Part shown: positions 1 to 7,837 of the stretch, piece by piece
Layout of the letters: each line of letters opens with the position of its first letter
How positions within the stretch are numbered: position 1 is the first letter of the stretch
Origin: Alistipes sp.
GTDB lineage: Bacteria; Bacteroidota; Bacteroidia; Bacteroidales; Rikenellaceae
Assembly: GCA_017629035.1 (NCBI GenBank)
Contig: JAGBXX010000034.1
Location: 1-64,000 of the forward strand
Direction: 5' to 3'
Length of the DNA stretch: 64,000 nucleotides
The notes under the pieces: generated by a model
What the model saw: only the letters and a program-made list of their open reading frames with translations
Told to the model about the DNA's origin: nothing
Database searches by the model: none
Position numbers and translations under genes: made by a program

Positions 1-90
1 AACGGCGGACCTGCACAAAAACACGTGGTCATTCGACATATCCTTGAATGCCACTAAACGATAATTCTCTGGATGAATACCCTTTTTCAT
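1..90 (-). CDS. rpmE2: 50S ribosomal protein L31 type B (5' part only)
   Basis: This is the first 30 codons of a minus-strand gene whose ATG is at 90 and which runs off the left edge. The visible protein begins MKKGIHPENYR and continues VAFKDMSNDHVFLC, the typical N-terminus of L31 type B, a large-subunit ribosomal protein. Type B forms lack the zinc-binding cysteine set of type A; only one cysteine is visible here, but the fragment is too short to test this fully. It diverges from mqnA, and a good Bacteroidetes promoter lies at 137-166. Confidence 0.88.
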   Translation of the reverse strand, partial: MKKGIHPENYRLVAFKDMSNDHVFLCRSAV

Positions 91-136
91 TTTCGTCTTT
101 TTGTTATAATTAATATTGCAATAATTAATTCGGCGG

Positions 137-166
137 CAAAGGTAACACTTTTTTTTGAACCTGCAA
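137..166 (-). promoter_or_regulatory. Bacteroidetes-type promoter of rpmE2
   Basis: On the minus strand TACCTTTG (144-137) matches the -7 consensus TAnnTTTG, with TTG (166-164) 19 bp upstream as the -33 element. It points to the L31 start at 90, giving a leader of about 40 nt. Confidence 0.65.
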
Positions 167-195
167 CTACTTATCATATATTTTTTGCTGAACAT

Positions 196-232
196 GAGCC
201 AGATGGCTCTTGCGCTAACCTTTTTTTGGTTA
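196..232. repeat. two small dyads between divergent promoters
   Basis: Between the rpmE2 and mqnA promoters lie GAGCC-AGAT-GGCTC (196-209) and TAACC-T7-GGTTA (216-232), both perfect inverted repeats. The second ends just before the mqnA -33 element. They could be operators or upstream hairpins; no regulator can be named. Confidence 0.35.
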
Positions 233-237
233 TTTTC

Positions 238-268
238 TTGGCTGGCTCGAAATTTTGTGTTACCTTTG
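238..268 (+). promoter_or_regulatory. Bacteroidetes-type promoter of mqnA
   Basis: TTG at 238-240 and TACCTTTG at 261-268 are separated by 20 bp, matching the -33/-7 consensus. The predicted start site is about 60 nt before the mqnA ATG at 334. Confidence 0.65.
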
Positions 269-333
269 CATTGATATTGTGGTGTGCAATATGCGCCACA
301 CATGTGTAATAAAAGGTTAAGAAACTATGGACG

Positions 334-1104
334 ATGGCTGTCATTCCAAAAATATCGGCTGTATCGTATCTCAATACGATACCCTTCGTCTATGGACTCA
401 AGCACGCAGATAACCTTCGTGCCGATCTCACATTAGCACCACCCGCCGACTGTGCACGCAACTACATCGAGGGAAGAGCCGACATAGCTCTGCTCCCTGC
501 TGCCGTTGTGCCATCGCTCGTTGATACCAATATTATTACAGACTACTGCATTGGCGCCGTTGGTGCCGTGCGCACAGTGACTGTAATGTCAAACGAGCCT
601 ATCACCTGCACCAAGCGCCTCTGGCTCGACTCACACTCACGTACCTCGGTACAGCTATGCGGCTATCTGGCTAAGCATAAGTGGGGCATCTCACCCGAGT
701 GGCTCCACCTGGCAGACTACAGTCGAGTTATGAACCCAGAGCAGGGCGATGCCTTTCTGCTTATTGGCGACAAGGTGTTCGACTACGAGGGCAAGTTCCG
801 CTACACATACGACCTTGCACTCGAGTGGCGTGAGGTTACTCACCTCCCATTTGCATTTGCCGTATGGGTTGCACGCAAGGGTGTGCCCAACGAGATTACC
901 GACGAGCTGCAGCGTGCTCTCACGTTTGGTGTGGAGCATACCTGGGAGGCTATCACCGAGTCACGCTACATGGAGCCAGACAATGGCATCACAGCCTACG
1001 AGTATCTAACACGCAACATAGACTTCATCCTCGACGAAGAGAAGCATCGTGCTCTGAAGAAGTTCTGGGATGCAGGCATACGCATAGAACCACGATCCTA
1101 TTAA
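334..1104 (+). CDS. mqnA: Chorismate dehydratase MqnA (futalosine menaquinone pathway)
   Basis: A 256-residue protein. MqnA converts chorismate to 3-enolpyruvoyl-benzoate, the first step of the futalosine route to menaquinone, in the cytoplasm. It belongs to the periplasmic-binding-protein-like MqnA/MqnD family and has the hallmark N-terminus KISAVSYLNTIPFVYGL, the conserved ADIALLPAA segment and the family's usual length. The ATG at 334 has no obvious ribosome-binding site, as is normal in this phylum; an ATG at 327 is out of frame. No other mqn gene is adjacent. ubiX at 43.5 kb may serve the same pathway. Confidence 0.92.
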   Translation: MAVIPKISAVSYLNTIPFVYGLKHADNLRADLTLAPPADCARNYIEGRADIALLPAAVVPSLVDTNIITDYCIGAVGAVRTVTVMSNEPITCTKRLWLDSHSRTSVQLCGYLAKHKWGISPEWLHLADYSRVMNPEQGDAFLLIGDKVFDYEGKFRYTYDLALEWREVTHLPFAFAVWVARKGVPNEITDELQRALTFGVEHTWEAITESRYMEPDNGITAYEYLTRNIDFILDEEKHRALKKFWDAGIRIEPRSY

Positions 1105-1200
1105 AGAAGCCGTACGGCAGCGTGCCGAGCGACTTCTTACCTCCGACCCCTGGGGCGTTCATTGTATTCCGCCCCGCGAAGACCCCGAATAGCAAGGGGT
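1104..1200 (+). other. hairpin-rich leader between mqnA and corA (candidate structured RNA)
   Basis: Directly after the mqnA stop come three nested or adjacent dyads. (i) AAGAAG (1104-1109) pairs with CTTCTT (1133-1138) and encloses CGGCA-GCG-TGCCG (1115-1127); the alternative palindrome GCCGTACGGC (1109-1118) is mutually exclusive with it. (ii) GGGGCG (1152-1157) can pair with CGCCCC around 1170-1175. (iii) ACCCC (1182-1186) pairs with GGGGT (1196-1200). No U-tract follows, so a simple terminator is unlikely. No known riboswitch class is recognised. It may be a cis-acting leader of corA or just a hairpin-rich spacer. Confidence 0.4.
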
Positions 1201-1237
1201 AGAGTTGAATAAAAAGAATAAAACTATTGGAGGAGAT

Positions 1238-2191
1238 ATGATCACCATCTATCTAAAGCAATACAACAAGATTATCCGCAACGCCGATACCGACCTCTTC
1301 GACGAGCTCGGCTTCGACGATATTCTCTGGATCGACCTCTTGGACCCATCGATCAAGGAGCAGAAGGCTGTCGAGAACTTCATGGAGCTTAGCCTCCAGA
1401 CACGTCAGCAGGTCGAGGAGATCGAGTCTACATCAAAATACTCAGAGACCGAGAATGCTATCATCTCGAACTCTAACTTCTTTGTACCTCAGGGTGAGTC
1501 GTTTACCGTCGAGCCTGTGTCGTTTATCATCTCAAACGAGGGTGTGCTTGTATCTATGCGCCAGGCTGAGTTCCGTACCTTCCGTGAGGCCGAGAAACGT
1601 CTGCAGATGAACTATCGCTCATACTCTACGGGCTACCACATCCTCATCTCGTTGCTCGAGGTGCGTATCGACTACGATGCCGACCTTGTGGAGATGGTGA
1701 GTAAGCAGGTTGCTGCCGTAAGCAAGGAGATCTCGAGTGGTTCGAAGATCGACAAGGAGGTATTGTATCGCATCAATGCCCTTCAGGAGAATACCATGTT
1801 GCTGCGTGAGAATATCTTCGACCGCCAGCGTGTGCTCTCATCAATCTTGCGCTCGGAGCGATTCCCTAACGATATATATCCACGTCTGCAGCTCATGCTC
1901 AAGGACGTTAACTCGCTCATCAGCCATGCCGACTTCAGCTTCCAGCGTTTGGACTATATCCAGGATGCGGCACTCGGCTTGATCAACATCGAGCAGAACG
2001 AGATTGTCAAGATCTTCTCCGTGGCTGCCGTGGTCTTCATGCCTGCTACGCTCGTGGCGAGTATGTATGGTATGAACTTCAAGTTTATGCCCGAGCTACA
2101 GTGGGAGTACGGATATATCTGGGCTATCGCACTTATGCTCATAGTATCGTGCGCAACATTCTGGTTCTTCAAGTTTAAGAAGTGGTTGTAG
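1238..2191 (+). CDS. corA: CorA-family magnesium/divalent cation transporter
   Basis: A 317-residue inner-membrane channel of the CorA family for Mg2+ (or Co2+/Ni2+). The hydrophilic N-terminal part forms the cytoplasmic funnel, and two C-terminal helices carry the signature YGMN (277-280). The short basic tail FKFKKW after TM2 is typical. The frame extends up to a TTG at 1205, but I choose the ATG at 1238. It is directly preceded by GGAGGAG, an unusually good Shine-Dalgarno sequence for this phylum, and the protein then begins MITIYLK as the family expects. A strong terminator follows. Confidence 0.92.
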   Translation: MITIYLKQYNKIIRNADTDLFDELGFDDILWIDLLDPSIKEQKAVENFMELSLQTRQQVEEIESTSKYSETENAIISNSNFFVPQGESFTVEPVSFIISNEGVLVSMRQAEFRTFREAEKRLQMNYRSYSTGYHILISLLEVRIDYDADLVEMVSKQVAAVSKEISSGSKIDKEVLYRINALQENTMLLRENIFDRQRVLSSILRSERFPNDIYPRLQLMLKDVNSLISHADFSFQRLDYIQDAALGLINIEQNEIVKIFSVAAVVFMPATLVASMYGMNFKFMPELQWEYGYIWAIALMLIVSCATFWFFKFKKWL

Positions 2192-2215
2192 TGATCACCA
2201 GATATATATGATAAA

Positions 2216-2252
2216 TCCGTCTAACATTGTGTTGTTAGACGGATATTTTTTT
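2216..2252 (+). terminator. rho-independent terminator after corA
   Basis: TCCGTCTAACA (2216-2226) pairs perfectly with TGTTAGACGGA (2233-2243) over a 6-nt loop, followed by an AT-rich run with seven T (2246-2252). Confidence 0.9.
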
Positions 2253-2354
2253 CGATATGCACCACTCCAGCGCACCCCCTCCTTTGCCCCCTCTCTCTTT
2301 CTGCAGACCACACCACAGCCACATAGTTTGGCACCGGGAGTTGGTATGGGGATA

Positions 2355-2384
2355 AAACAAAAAAAAGATGTCCTAAGACATCTT
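2355..2384 (-). terminator. terminator of tRNA-Glu
   Basis: AAGATGTC (2365-2372) and GACATCTT (2377-2384) form an 8-bp stem with a 4-nt loop. On the minus strand it is followed by a run of T (the A-rich stretch 2355-2364). It lies 13 nt beyond the tRNA-Glu 3' end. Confidence 0.85.
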
Positions 2385-2397
2385 CTTTCAAGTTTTG

Positions 2398-2469
2398 TAG
2401 TCGATAGGGGATTCGAACCCCTATGTCCTGCGTGAGAGGCAGGTATCCTAGCCCTTAGATGAATCGACC
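2398..2469 (-). tRNA. tRNA-Glu (anticodon CUC)
   Basis: A 72-nt cloverleaf on the minus strand. The acceptor stem is GGTCGAT/ATCGACT with one G-U pair, the anticodon stem CCTGC/GCAGG encloses the loop CTCTCAC (anticodon CTC, Glu), and the T arm has GGTTCGAAT. CCA is not encoded. It has its own promoter (2501-2530) and terminator. Confidence 0.95.
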
Positions 2470-2500
2470 AGTTATTGTCAATTGTTTCCTTTTGACACTG

Positions 2501-2530
2501 CAAATATACGGCAAAATTTTTATTCTCCAA
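2501..2530 (-). promoter_or_regulatory. promoter of tRNA-Glu
   Basis: Minus-strand TATATTTG (2508-2501) as -7, with TTG (2530-2528) 19 bp upstream as -33. The element sits about 32 bp before the tRNA 5' end. Confidence 0.7.
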
Positions 2531-2700
2531 AACTTTTCGCAAAAAAAATGCATTTTTTTGTGATTTTTCGTGATTTTCGCCCAAAAATGGCACTTTATAG
2601 CACCTTTTGCACCAAATTCAGGTAGCCATGAGCCTTGAAATATTTTGAAAAAAAGTTGGAGTTACTCTGCACTGCGGTATGAGTTATCACAAAATTTCAC

Positions 2701-2708
2701 TAAATTTG
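2701..2708 (+). promoter_or_regulatory. -7 element of the DUF3298-like gene
   Basis: TAAATTTG matches TAnnTTTG 22 bp before the ATG at 2730. No good TTG is seen at the expected -33 distance, so this is a weaker call. Confidence 0.4.
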
Positions 2709-2729
2709 TGTAACTAAAAGCATGAAACA

Positions 2730-3464
2730 ATGAAAAGATATCATCTACACCTAACGTCGTTTGTTGTGTTAGTCGCATCTCTCCTTGCCCCATTCATGGC
2801 AGAAGAGAGCAGAGCACAGTATATCTACCCTACTTTCAAAAAGGTTTCCGTGAAGGCTAATGCCCAAGGTAAGGCCGAAGCAGATATTGAATATATAGCC
2901 ATTTCGAACGCCTCGCAAAGCACCATTCTCACCCATATAGACAACCTAAATCGAAAAAAGGTATTTGGCGACGAGGTTATCTACATTGATAATCAAGCTG
3001 CGGCCAACAAGATTGCATTGGAGTTGACAGAGTACTACTACGACGGTATATTTGCAATTCCAAGTCAGACCACACGTCAAAGCGTGCAGGTGATACGAGG
3101 TGGCAAATACATTACCTTTTATACCGACGTTTTCATCTACTTTGGCGGTGCTAATGGCATGCCAATATCTGCAACAGAGTGCTATAATCTACAAAATGGC
3201 AACGTACTCAACCTCGCATACCTTTCAACAGGCTCATGGAGAGGAGCTCTTAAACGAGCTATATATAATAAATGCTGCACAAGAGTAGAGACTCTATTTT
3301 GCACATACGATGATATAGAGATACCAACCATGTGCGCACTCACAGAATTTGGTGTTCAGTTTTTCTTCGCAACAGGCGAAATAGCAGCAAATGTCGAGGG
3401 ACCGATCATTATAGAGATTAGCGACGACGAACTACGCTCTATGGGAGTATCTATCCGCTGGTAG
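2730..3464 (+). CDS. Secreted DUF3298/RsiV-like protein
   Basis: A 244-residue exported protein. A basic N-terminus and hydrophobic helix (about 8-23) end near ESRAQ, giving a signal peptide without a lipobox. The segment YFGGANGMPISATECYNLQ followed by GNVLNLAYL resembles the DUF3298 (RsiV/PdaC C-terminal) pattern of G-G-A-x-G then a tract before 'G..L.L.dL'. Members of that family sit in periplasmic or lipoprotein sensors and cell-wall proteins; no catalytic residue can be assigned. It has its own -7 element and a shared bidirectional terminator, so it is a single-gene unit. The exact function is unknown. Confidence 0.62.
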   Translation: MKRYHLHLTSFVVLVASLLAPFMAEESRAQYIYPTFKKVSVKANAQGKAEADIEYIAISNASQSTILTHIDNLNRKKVFGDEVIYIDNQAAANKIALELTEYYYDGIFAIPSQTTRQSVQVIRGGKYITFYTDVFIYFGGANGMPISATECYNLQNGNVLNLAYLSTGSWRGALKRAIYNKCCTRVETLFCTYDDIEIPTMCALTEFGVQFFFATGEIAANVEGPIIIEISDDELRSMGVSIRW

Positions 3465-3466
3465 TA

Positions 3467-3506
3467 ACAAAAAAGTAGGCCTCTGCGTTTGCAGAGGCCT
3501 ATTTTG
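3467..3506. terminator. bidirectional terminator between convergent genes
   Basis: TAGGCCTCTGC (3476-3486) pairs with GCAGAGGCCTA (3491-3501) over a GTTT loop. A-rich sequence lies on the left and TTTT on the right, so it can stop both the DUF3298-like gene and htrA. Confidence 0.88.
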
Positions 3507-3514
3507 TATAACGT

Positions 3515-4990
3515 CTACTCCACTATTACGTAGCTTGCAGCACGTCCGTTGGGATATACTCCATCGATAGCCTGCACCTTTCCGGTCATACGATCGAGAT
3601 CCTCGACACTATATACCGCCTTGTCGTTGATATGCGTAATAATGAAACCCTCCTTGATGCGTGCTCGCTGCATAAGACCACCACTTGTTATCTTCTGCAC
3701 CTGCACACCACCACGGATATCGAGCTCCTTGCATAGCGACTGCGAGGCTGTGGCAAAGCGACCACCGAGAATCTCCGAGAGGTCGGTATCCTCTGGGCTG
3801 AGGAGCTTAGTCTCGCCCGACTTGTTTTGCAGCGTTACGACAACACTCTGGCTCTTGCCACCACGCTCAAACACCACCTTAACCTTGTCGCCAGGTCGGC
3901 GCTTACCTATCTGCTCGAGGAGCGTTGCGCTATCATTCACCGCAACACCATCGATAGCGGTAATGACATCGCCCTTGCGGATACCAGCCTTCGAGGCAGC
4001 ACCATCCTCAACAACCGAGGCAACATATATACCACCAATCTTGGTAATGCCACTCTCCTTGCCCATCTGGTCGATAAACTGCTGGTCGACAGCCCTGAAT
4101 GATACGCCAAGCACCGCACGCTGAACAACACCCGACTCCTTGAGGTCCACAACAACCTTGCTCACGATGCTCACAGGGACTGCAAACGAGTAGCCAACAT
4201 AACTACCCGTAGAGGTCTTGATGATTGTGTTGATACCCACCAACTCACCACGTGAGTTGACCAGTGCACCGCCCGAGTTACCGGGGTTCACAGCGGCATC
4301 GGTCTGGATAAACGACTCGATACCATATCGGTTATCTATAGCGCCAAGGCTACGTGCCTTAGCCGAGACAATACCTGCCGTAATTGTCGACTGCAACTCC
4401 ATAGGGTAGCCTATGGCAAGCACCCACTCGCCAAGACGCAGGTCGTCCGAGGAGCCAAAGGGTATCGTTGGGAGTCCACTTGCCTCGATCTTGAGCAGCG
4501 CCACATCGGTTGCGGGGTCCGAGCCAATAACCTTTCCATCGAAGGCACGTCCATCGGCAAGCTTAACACGCACCTGCTTAGCACCCTCGATAACATGGTT
4601 GTTTGTAACGACATATCCATCCGAAGATATTATCACACCCGAGCCTCCCGCACGTGCCTCACGACGGTTATCCATACCCCCCTCGGGCATACCGAAGAAG
4701 AAGTAGAAGGGGTCGATATATTGCGACGAGGCAACCTGCTTGGTACACTCGATACTCACAACGGCCTTGACGGCTGTCTCGGCAGCATAGGTGAGGTCGG
4801 GATAAGAGCCCTCGTCACGTGACGAGGTAAAGAGCGTAGAGGCAGGCGCCGAGTAGTCGGCAACGGAGGTCGAATCTATCTGTGAAGACTCCTTAGAGTC
4901 GAGGTATCGTGCCACGACACTCTGTGTCACAGCACCAGTAGCTGCCGAGAGTACGACAGCAAAAGCTAAAATTATTACACTACGTTTCAT
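3515..4990 (-). CDS. Periplasmic serine protease HtrA/DegP-like (Do family)
   Basis: A 491-residue protease/chaperone for misfolded envelope proteins. After an N-terminal membrane/signal segment (about 4-22) come the trypsin-like domain with catalytic H132 (TNNHV), D162 (ATDVALLK) and S239 (NPGNSGG), then two PDZ domains. The first PDZ is at about 285-385 (with GIRKGDVI) and the second spans the last 90 residues. The length and the two PDZ domains match DegP/DegQ. The mapped neighbours on the same strand are divIC and queE, but the 110 bp gap and a hairpin suggest htrA has its own transcript. Confidence 0.94.
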   Translation of the reverse strand: MKRSVIILAFAVVLSAATGAVTQSVVARYLDSKESSQIDSTSVADYSAPASTLFTSSRDEGSYPDLTYAAETAVKAVVSIECTKQVASSQYIDPFYFFFGMPEGGMDNRREARAGGSGVIISSDGYVVTNNHVIEGAKQVRVKLADGRAFDGKVIGSDPATDVALLKIEASGLPTIPFGSSDDLRLGEWVLAIGYPMELQSTITAGIVSAKARSLGAIDNRYGIESFIQTDAAVNPGNSGGALVNSRGELVGINTIIKTSTGSYVGYSFAVPVSIVSKVVVDLKESGVVQRAVLGVSFRAVDQQFIDQMGKESGITKIGGIYVASVVEDGAASKAGIRKGDVITAIDGVAVNDSATLLEQIGKRRPGDKVKVVFERGGKSQSVVVTLQNKSGETKLLSPEDTDLSEILGGRFATASQSLCKELDIRGGVQVQKITSGGLMQRARIKEGFIITHINDKAVYSVEDLDRMTGKVQAIDGVYPNGRAASYVIVE

Positions 4991-5063
4991 AACTCAAAAT
5001 AGTTTAATCAGTAGTAGGCTTACACCATAGGCACGCTGCATATTTAGTCACTTGAACGAAGAA

Positions 5064-5093
5064 CGCCACACAACCTTGAGTTATTGTGTGGCG
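5064..5093 (-). terminator. hairpin between divIC and htrA
   Basis: CGCCACACAA (5064-5073) and TTGTGTGGCG (5084-5093) make a perfect 10-bp stem with a 10-nt loop just past the divIC stop. There is no clear T-run on the minus strand, so it may be a weak terminator or an RNA-processing hairpin. Confidence 0.5.
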
Positions 5094-5100
5094 CTTAGAT

Positions 5101-5400
5101 TTACTTATCCAATATGTAGACTACCTCGCTCTCGCGTTGCATGAGAAAGCTCTCACGGGCGAACTCCTCGAGGAACTCGGGCGAGTTTTGCAGGTTGTAG
5201 ATGAAGCTACTATCACGAGTAATCTGCGCCTGGAGCTCTGCAATCTTAGGCTCGATAGCACGACGACGCTCATTGGTGCGCCTAAGGTCGCCCACAGTGC
5301 GCACAGAGACTACAATCGTGAATATGGCTATCGCAAGCGTGAGCGACACCCAGAAATACTTCACAACACTATCCTTTATCTTCTGCCTATCAATGGCCAT
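5101..5400 (-). CDS. Septum-formation initiator DivIC/FtsB-like protein
   Basis: A 99-residue bitopic membrane protein with a short cytoplasmic N-terminus, one transmembrane helix (about 14-33) and a periplasmic coiled coil (about 35-75). This is the architecture of FtsB/DivIC, which joins FtsL and FtsQ in the divisome. Its tail, with a conserved-looking ARESFLMQ and EVVYIL, fits the family pattern 'A.e.y.m...gE.vy.i'. It lies 21 nt after queE and is probably co-transcribed with it and hpt. Confidence 0.85.
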   Translation of the reverse strand: MAIDRQKIKDSVVKYFWVSLTLAIAIFTIVVSVRTVGDLRRTNERRRAIEPKIAELQAQITRDSSFIYNLQNSPEFLEEFARESFLMQRESEVVYILDK

Positions 5401-5421
5401 ATACCTATTTATATATATACA

Positions 5422-6057
5422 TTAAGGAATATGCATAAACTTATGGGTCTGGATCGAGATATTCCACACAGGGTTTGCCTTGACCCACTCTACAATCTCA
5501 GGGATAATCTTCTCGTAGACACTCCACTCGGGCTGAAGGTATAACCTACACTTGCGGCTTACCTTAGCACTACACTCCACTGCCCACTGCAAATCCTCCT
5601 CGGTCTGCACGATAACCTTAAGCTCGTCGGCACGACGAAAGGCCTCGTCAAGAGGTGGCAGCTGACGCTTAGGCGACAAGCATACCCAGTCGAACTCACC
5701 ACTCAGAGGCTGCGTGCCCGATGTCTCGAGGAAGATCTCCAGACCACGAGCATGTAGCTCACGTGTAAGAATCCCCAGAGGATACAACAACGGCTCTCCG
5801 CCAGTGATAACAATAGCCTGCGCCGAGCACGACGCAGCACGATCTACCACCGTCTGCACCTTGGTAGGTGGAAAGACTTTGGGGTTCCAGGTGTACTTAG
5901 CATCGCACCAGCGGCAACCAACATCGCAGCCACCAAGACGAATGAAATAGGCAGGTTTACCCGAATGATATCCCTCGCCCTGAATAGTATAGAAGTCCTC
6001 GACAAGTGGCAGAAGCTCGCCACCGCAGAGAAGCTCCAAATCGGGATTAATCTTCAT
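5422..6057 (-). CDS. queE: 7-carboxy-7-deazaguanine synthase QueE
   Basis: A 211-residue radical-SAM enzyme that converts 6-carboxytetrahydropterin to 7-carboxy-7-deazaguanine in queuosine/preQ0 synthesis. The FeS cysteines are in the C-x3-C-x2-C motif GGCDVGCRWCD (C44, C48, C51). The substrate-site stretch FYTIQGEG (about 22-29) and VITGGEPL are family signatures. The ATG lies inside the end of hpt (11-nt overlap), a strong sign of co-transcription. The other que genes are not in this window. Confidence 0.94.
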   Translation of the reverse strand: MKINPDLELLCGGELLPLVEDFYTIQGEGYHSGKPAYFIRLGGCDVGCRWCDAKYTWNPKVFPPTKVQTVVDRAASCSAQAIVITGGEPLLYPLGILTRELHARGLEIFLETSGTQPLSGEFDWVCLSPKRQLPPLDEAFRRADELKVIVQTEEDLQWAVECSAKVSRKCRLYLQPEWSVYEKIIPEIVEWVKANPVWNISIQTHKFMHIP

Positions 6058-6598
6058 CTAATACGTAAATATCTTTGAGGTTACGGCCAATCTGGTTATA
6101 ATCTAGACCATAGCCAACAATAAACTCATTGCCAATAGGCATTGCCACATAGTCGATCTTATACTCGTGGAGGAACTTCTCAGGCTTGTAGAAGAGTGTG
6201 CAAATAGCAACACTTGCTGGCTTACGCTCCTTGAGATAGTCGAGCAGGTAGTTCATGCTGTGGCCTGTCTCAACGATATCCTCAACGATAATAATATCCT
6301 TTCCCTCGATATCGAAATCGATGCCGAGATGCTGCTTGATATTGCCTGTCGACTGCGTGCCGTCATACGACGATATCTTAACAAACGCCAGACGTGAGTC
6401 GAACTTCACCTTACGCACCAAGTCGCTCAGGAAGAGAAAAGCTCCTGAAAGCACACCAAGGAAGATTGGGGTCTTACCCTCGTAGCGCTCGTTAAGCTGG
6501 TCGGCAACACGCTGCACAGCCTTGTCGATCTCCTCGGCAGGGATCATAGTCTTAAACTTTCTATCTAAAAGTTTGATTCTCTCAACTTTATCCACCAT
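6047..6598 (-). CDS. hpt: Hypoxanthine phosphoribosyltransferase
   Basis: A 183-residue purine-salvage enzyme that makes IMP/GMP from hypoxanthine or guanine and PRPP. The PRPP-binding loop VEDIVETGHS (about 105-114) and the segments GVLSGAFLF and VKISSYDGTQS are typical. The frame continues upstream to 6646 (199 residues), but I choose the ATG at 6598. Family members begin about here, and a full promoter (6616-6646) lies within the longer version, so its extra 16 codons would not be transcribed. It overlaps queE downstream. Confidence 0.92.
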   Translation of the reverse strand: MVDKVERIKLLDRKFKTMIPAEEIDKAVQRVADQLNERYEGKTPIFLGVLSGAFLFLSDLVRKVKFDSRLAFVKISSYDGTQSTGNIKQHLGIDFDIEGKDIIIVEDIVETGHSMNYLLDYLKERKPASVAICTLFYKPEKFLHEYKIDYVAMPIGNEFIVGYGLDYNQIGRNLKDIYVLDED

Positions 6599-6615
6599 AG
6601 CATCAATATTTTTTC

Positions 6616-6646
6616 CAAAGTTACGAATTTTATTCTGCATAACCAA
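6616..6646 (-). promoter_or_regulatory. promoter of hpt-queE-divIC
   Basis: Minus-strand TAACTTTG (6623-6616) with TTG (6646-6644) 20 bp upstream is a full Bacteroidetes promoter. It abuts the hydF stop (6648) and separates the purine-salvage unit from the hydrogenase unit. Confidence 0.68.
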
Positions 6647-6647
6647 A

Positions 6648-7832
6648 CTACTCCACTCTCACACGATCGAGAATACCACCCAGTGCTGCGAGTATTACGC
6701 CATAGTTGGTTATCGCCACACCCTGCTTACGTGCTCGCTCAATACGGCTGAGCACATGACGACGGTTGAACATGCAGGCACCGCAGTGAATCACAAGGTC
6801 GTACTGCGTAAGATCCTCGGGATACTCAGCTCCACCGACAATATCTATATGCAGACCCTCGCCAAACTTCTTGCGCAGAATACGTGGCAGCTTAACTCGG
6901 CCAATATCCTCATTCTGAGGTGTATGCGTACACGCCTCGGCAATAAGCACTCGAGAGTTCTCATTGATATTCTTAAGAGCCTTGACACCCTCGGTAAAGA
7001 GTTTGATATCTCCCTTGTATCGTGCAAATAGAATAGAGAACGAGGTGAGTGTAGACTCCTCGGGCTTTAGCTGATATACATCGTTGAAAGCCTGCGAGTC
7101 GGTGATAATCAGCTCAGGCGAGCTACCCAACGATGCCAGGGCCTCGGCCATACGGTCAGGTGTGCAGCAGATAGGAATACACCCTCTATCGAGCAGCTCA
7201 CGGATGGTCTGCACCTGAGGCTGAATAAGACGGCCCTTAGGCGCAGCCTTATCCTGAGGCATGACGAGCAGTACTCTGTCACCCGCCTTGCAGAAACCCT
7301 CGGTGATATATCGCTCCTCCTCGCCTCGGCAAGCGACAATAGCCTCACGCAGCGCATCAACACCCTCGCCAGTAAGAGCACTCACGGCAATGACCTTAGC
7401 ACCCGTACGCTTAGCCACAGCATCGACAACAGCGGCGCTCGACTCGAGCCTATCGACCTGATTTACTGCAACAATCGTAGGAATCTCACGCACACGACAC
7501 TCCTCGAGTATCTGCATCTCCGCATCGCCACCCTCAGATGTAAATAGCACAACGGCTATATCGGTCTTATCCAACACCTTGGCTGTGCGGGCCATACGCT
7601 CGCCACCAAGTTCCGTATAATCGTCAAGACCTGGGGTATCTATGATAATAGCAGCACCGAGGCCATTGATCTCGATAGCCTTCTGCACTGGGTCGGTCGT
7701 AGTACCCGCCGTGGGCGACACAATAGCGATATCGTAGCCCACAAGACGATTCATGAGCGTCGACTTACCAGCATTGGTACGTCCAAAGAGCGAGATGTGT
7801 ACTCGCTCAGATGTAGGGGTTGTGAGTGCCAT
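6648..7832 (-). CDS. hydF: [FeFe]-hydrogenase maturation GTPase HydF
   Basis: A 394-residue scaffold that receives the 2Fe subcluster built by HydE and HydG and loads it into HydA. The N-terminal GTPase has Walker A GRTNAGKS (17-24), a TTTDP switch, DTPG (65-68) and NQVD. The C-terminal cluster domain keeps C301-x-H303 and HCGAC (C350, C353), the expected [4Fe-4S] ligands. It is last in the hydA-hydE-hydG-hydF order, 5 nt after hydG. Confidence 0.96.
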   Translation of the reverse strand: MALTTPTSERVHISLFGRTNAGKSTLMNRLVGYDIAIVSPTAGTTTDPVQKAIEINGLGAAIIIDTPGLDDYTELGGERMARTAKVLDKTDIAVVLFTSEGGDAEMQILEECRVREIPTIVAVNQVDRLESSAAVVDAVAKRTGAKVIAVSALTGEGVDALREAIVACRGEEERYITEGFCKAGDRVLLVMPQDKAAPKGRLIQPQVQTIRELLDRGCIPICCTPDRMAEALASLGSSPELIITDSQAFNDVYQLKPEESTLTSFSILFARYKGDIKLFTEGVKALKNINENSRVLIAEACTHTPQNEDIGRVKLPRILRKKFGEGLHIDIVGGAEYPEDLTQYDLVIHCGACMFNRRHVLSRIERARKQGVAITNYGVILAALGGILDRVRVE

Positions 7833-7837
7833 AGAGC

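Noticed and set aside
6599..6646. Longer N-terminus for hpt (199 residues)
   Set aside because: A full -33/-7 promoter lies within these codons and the family starts later, so the ATG at 6598 is preferred.
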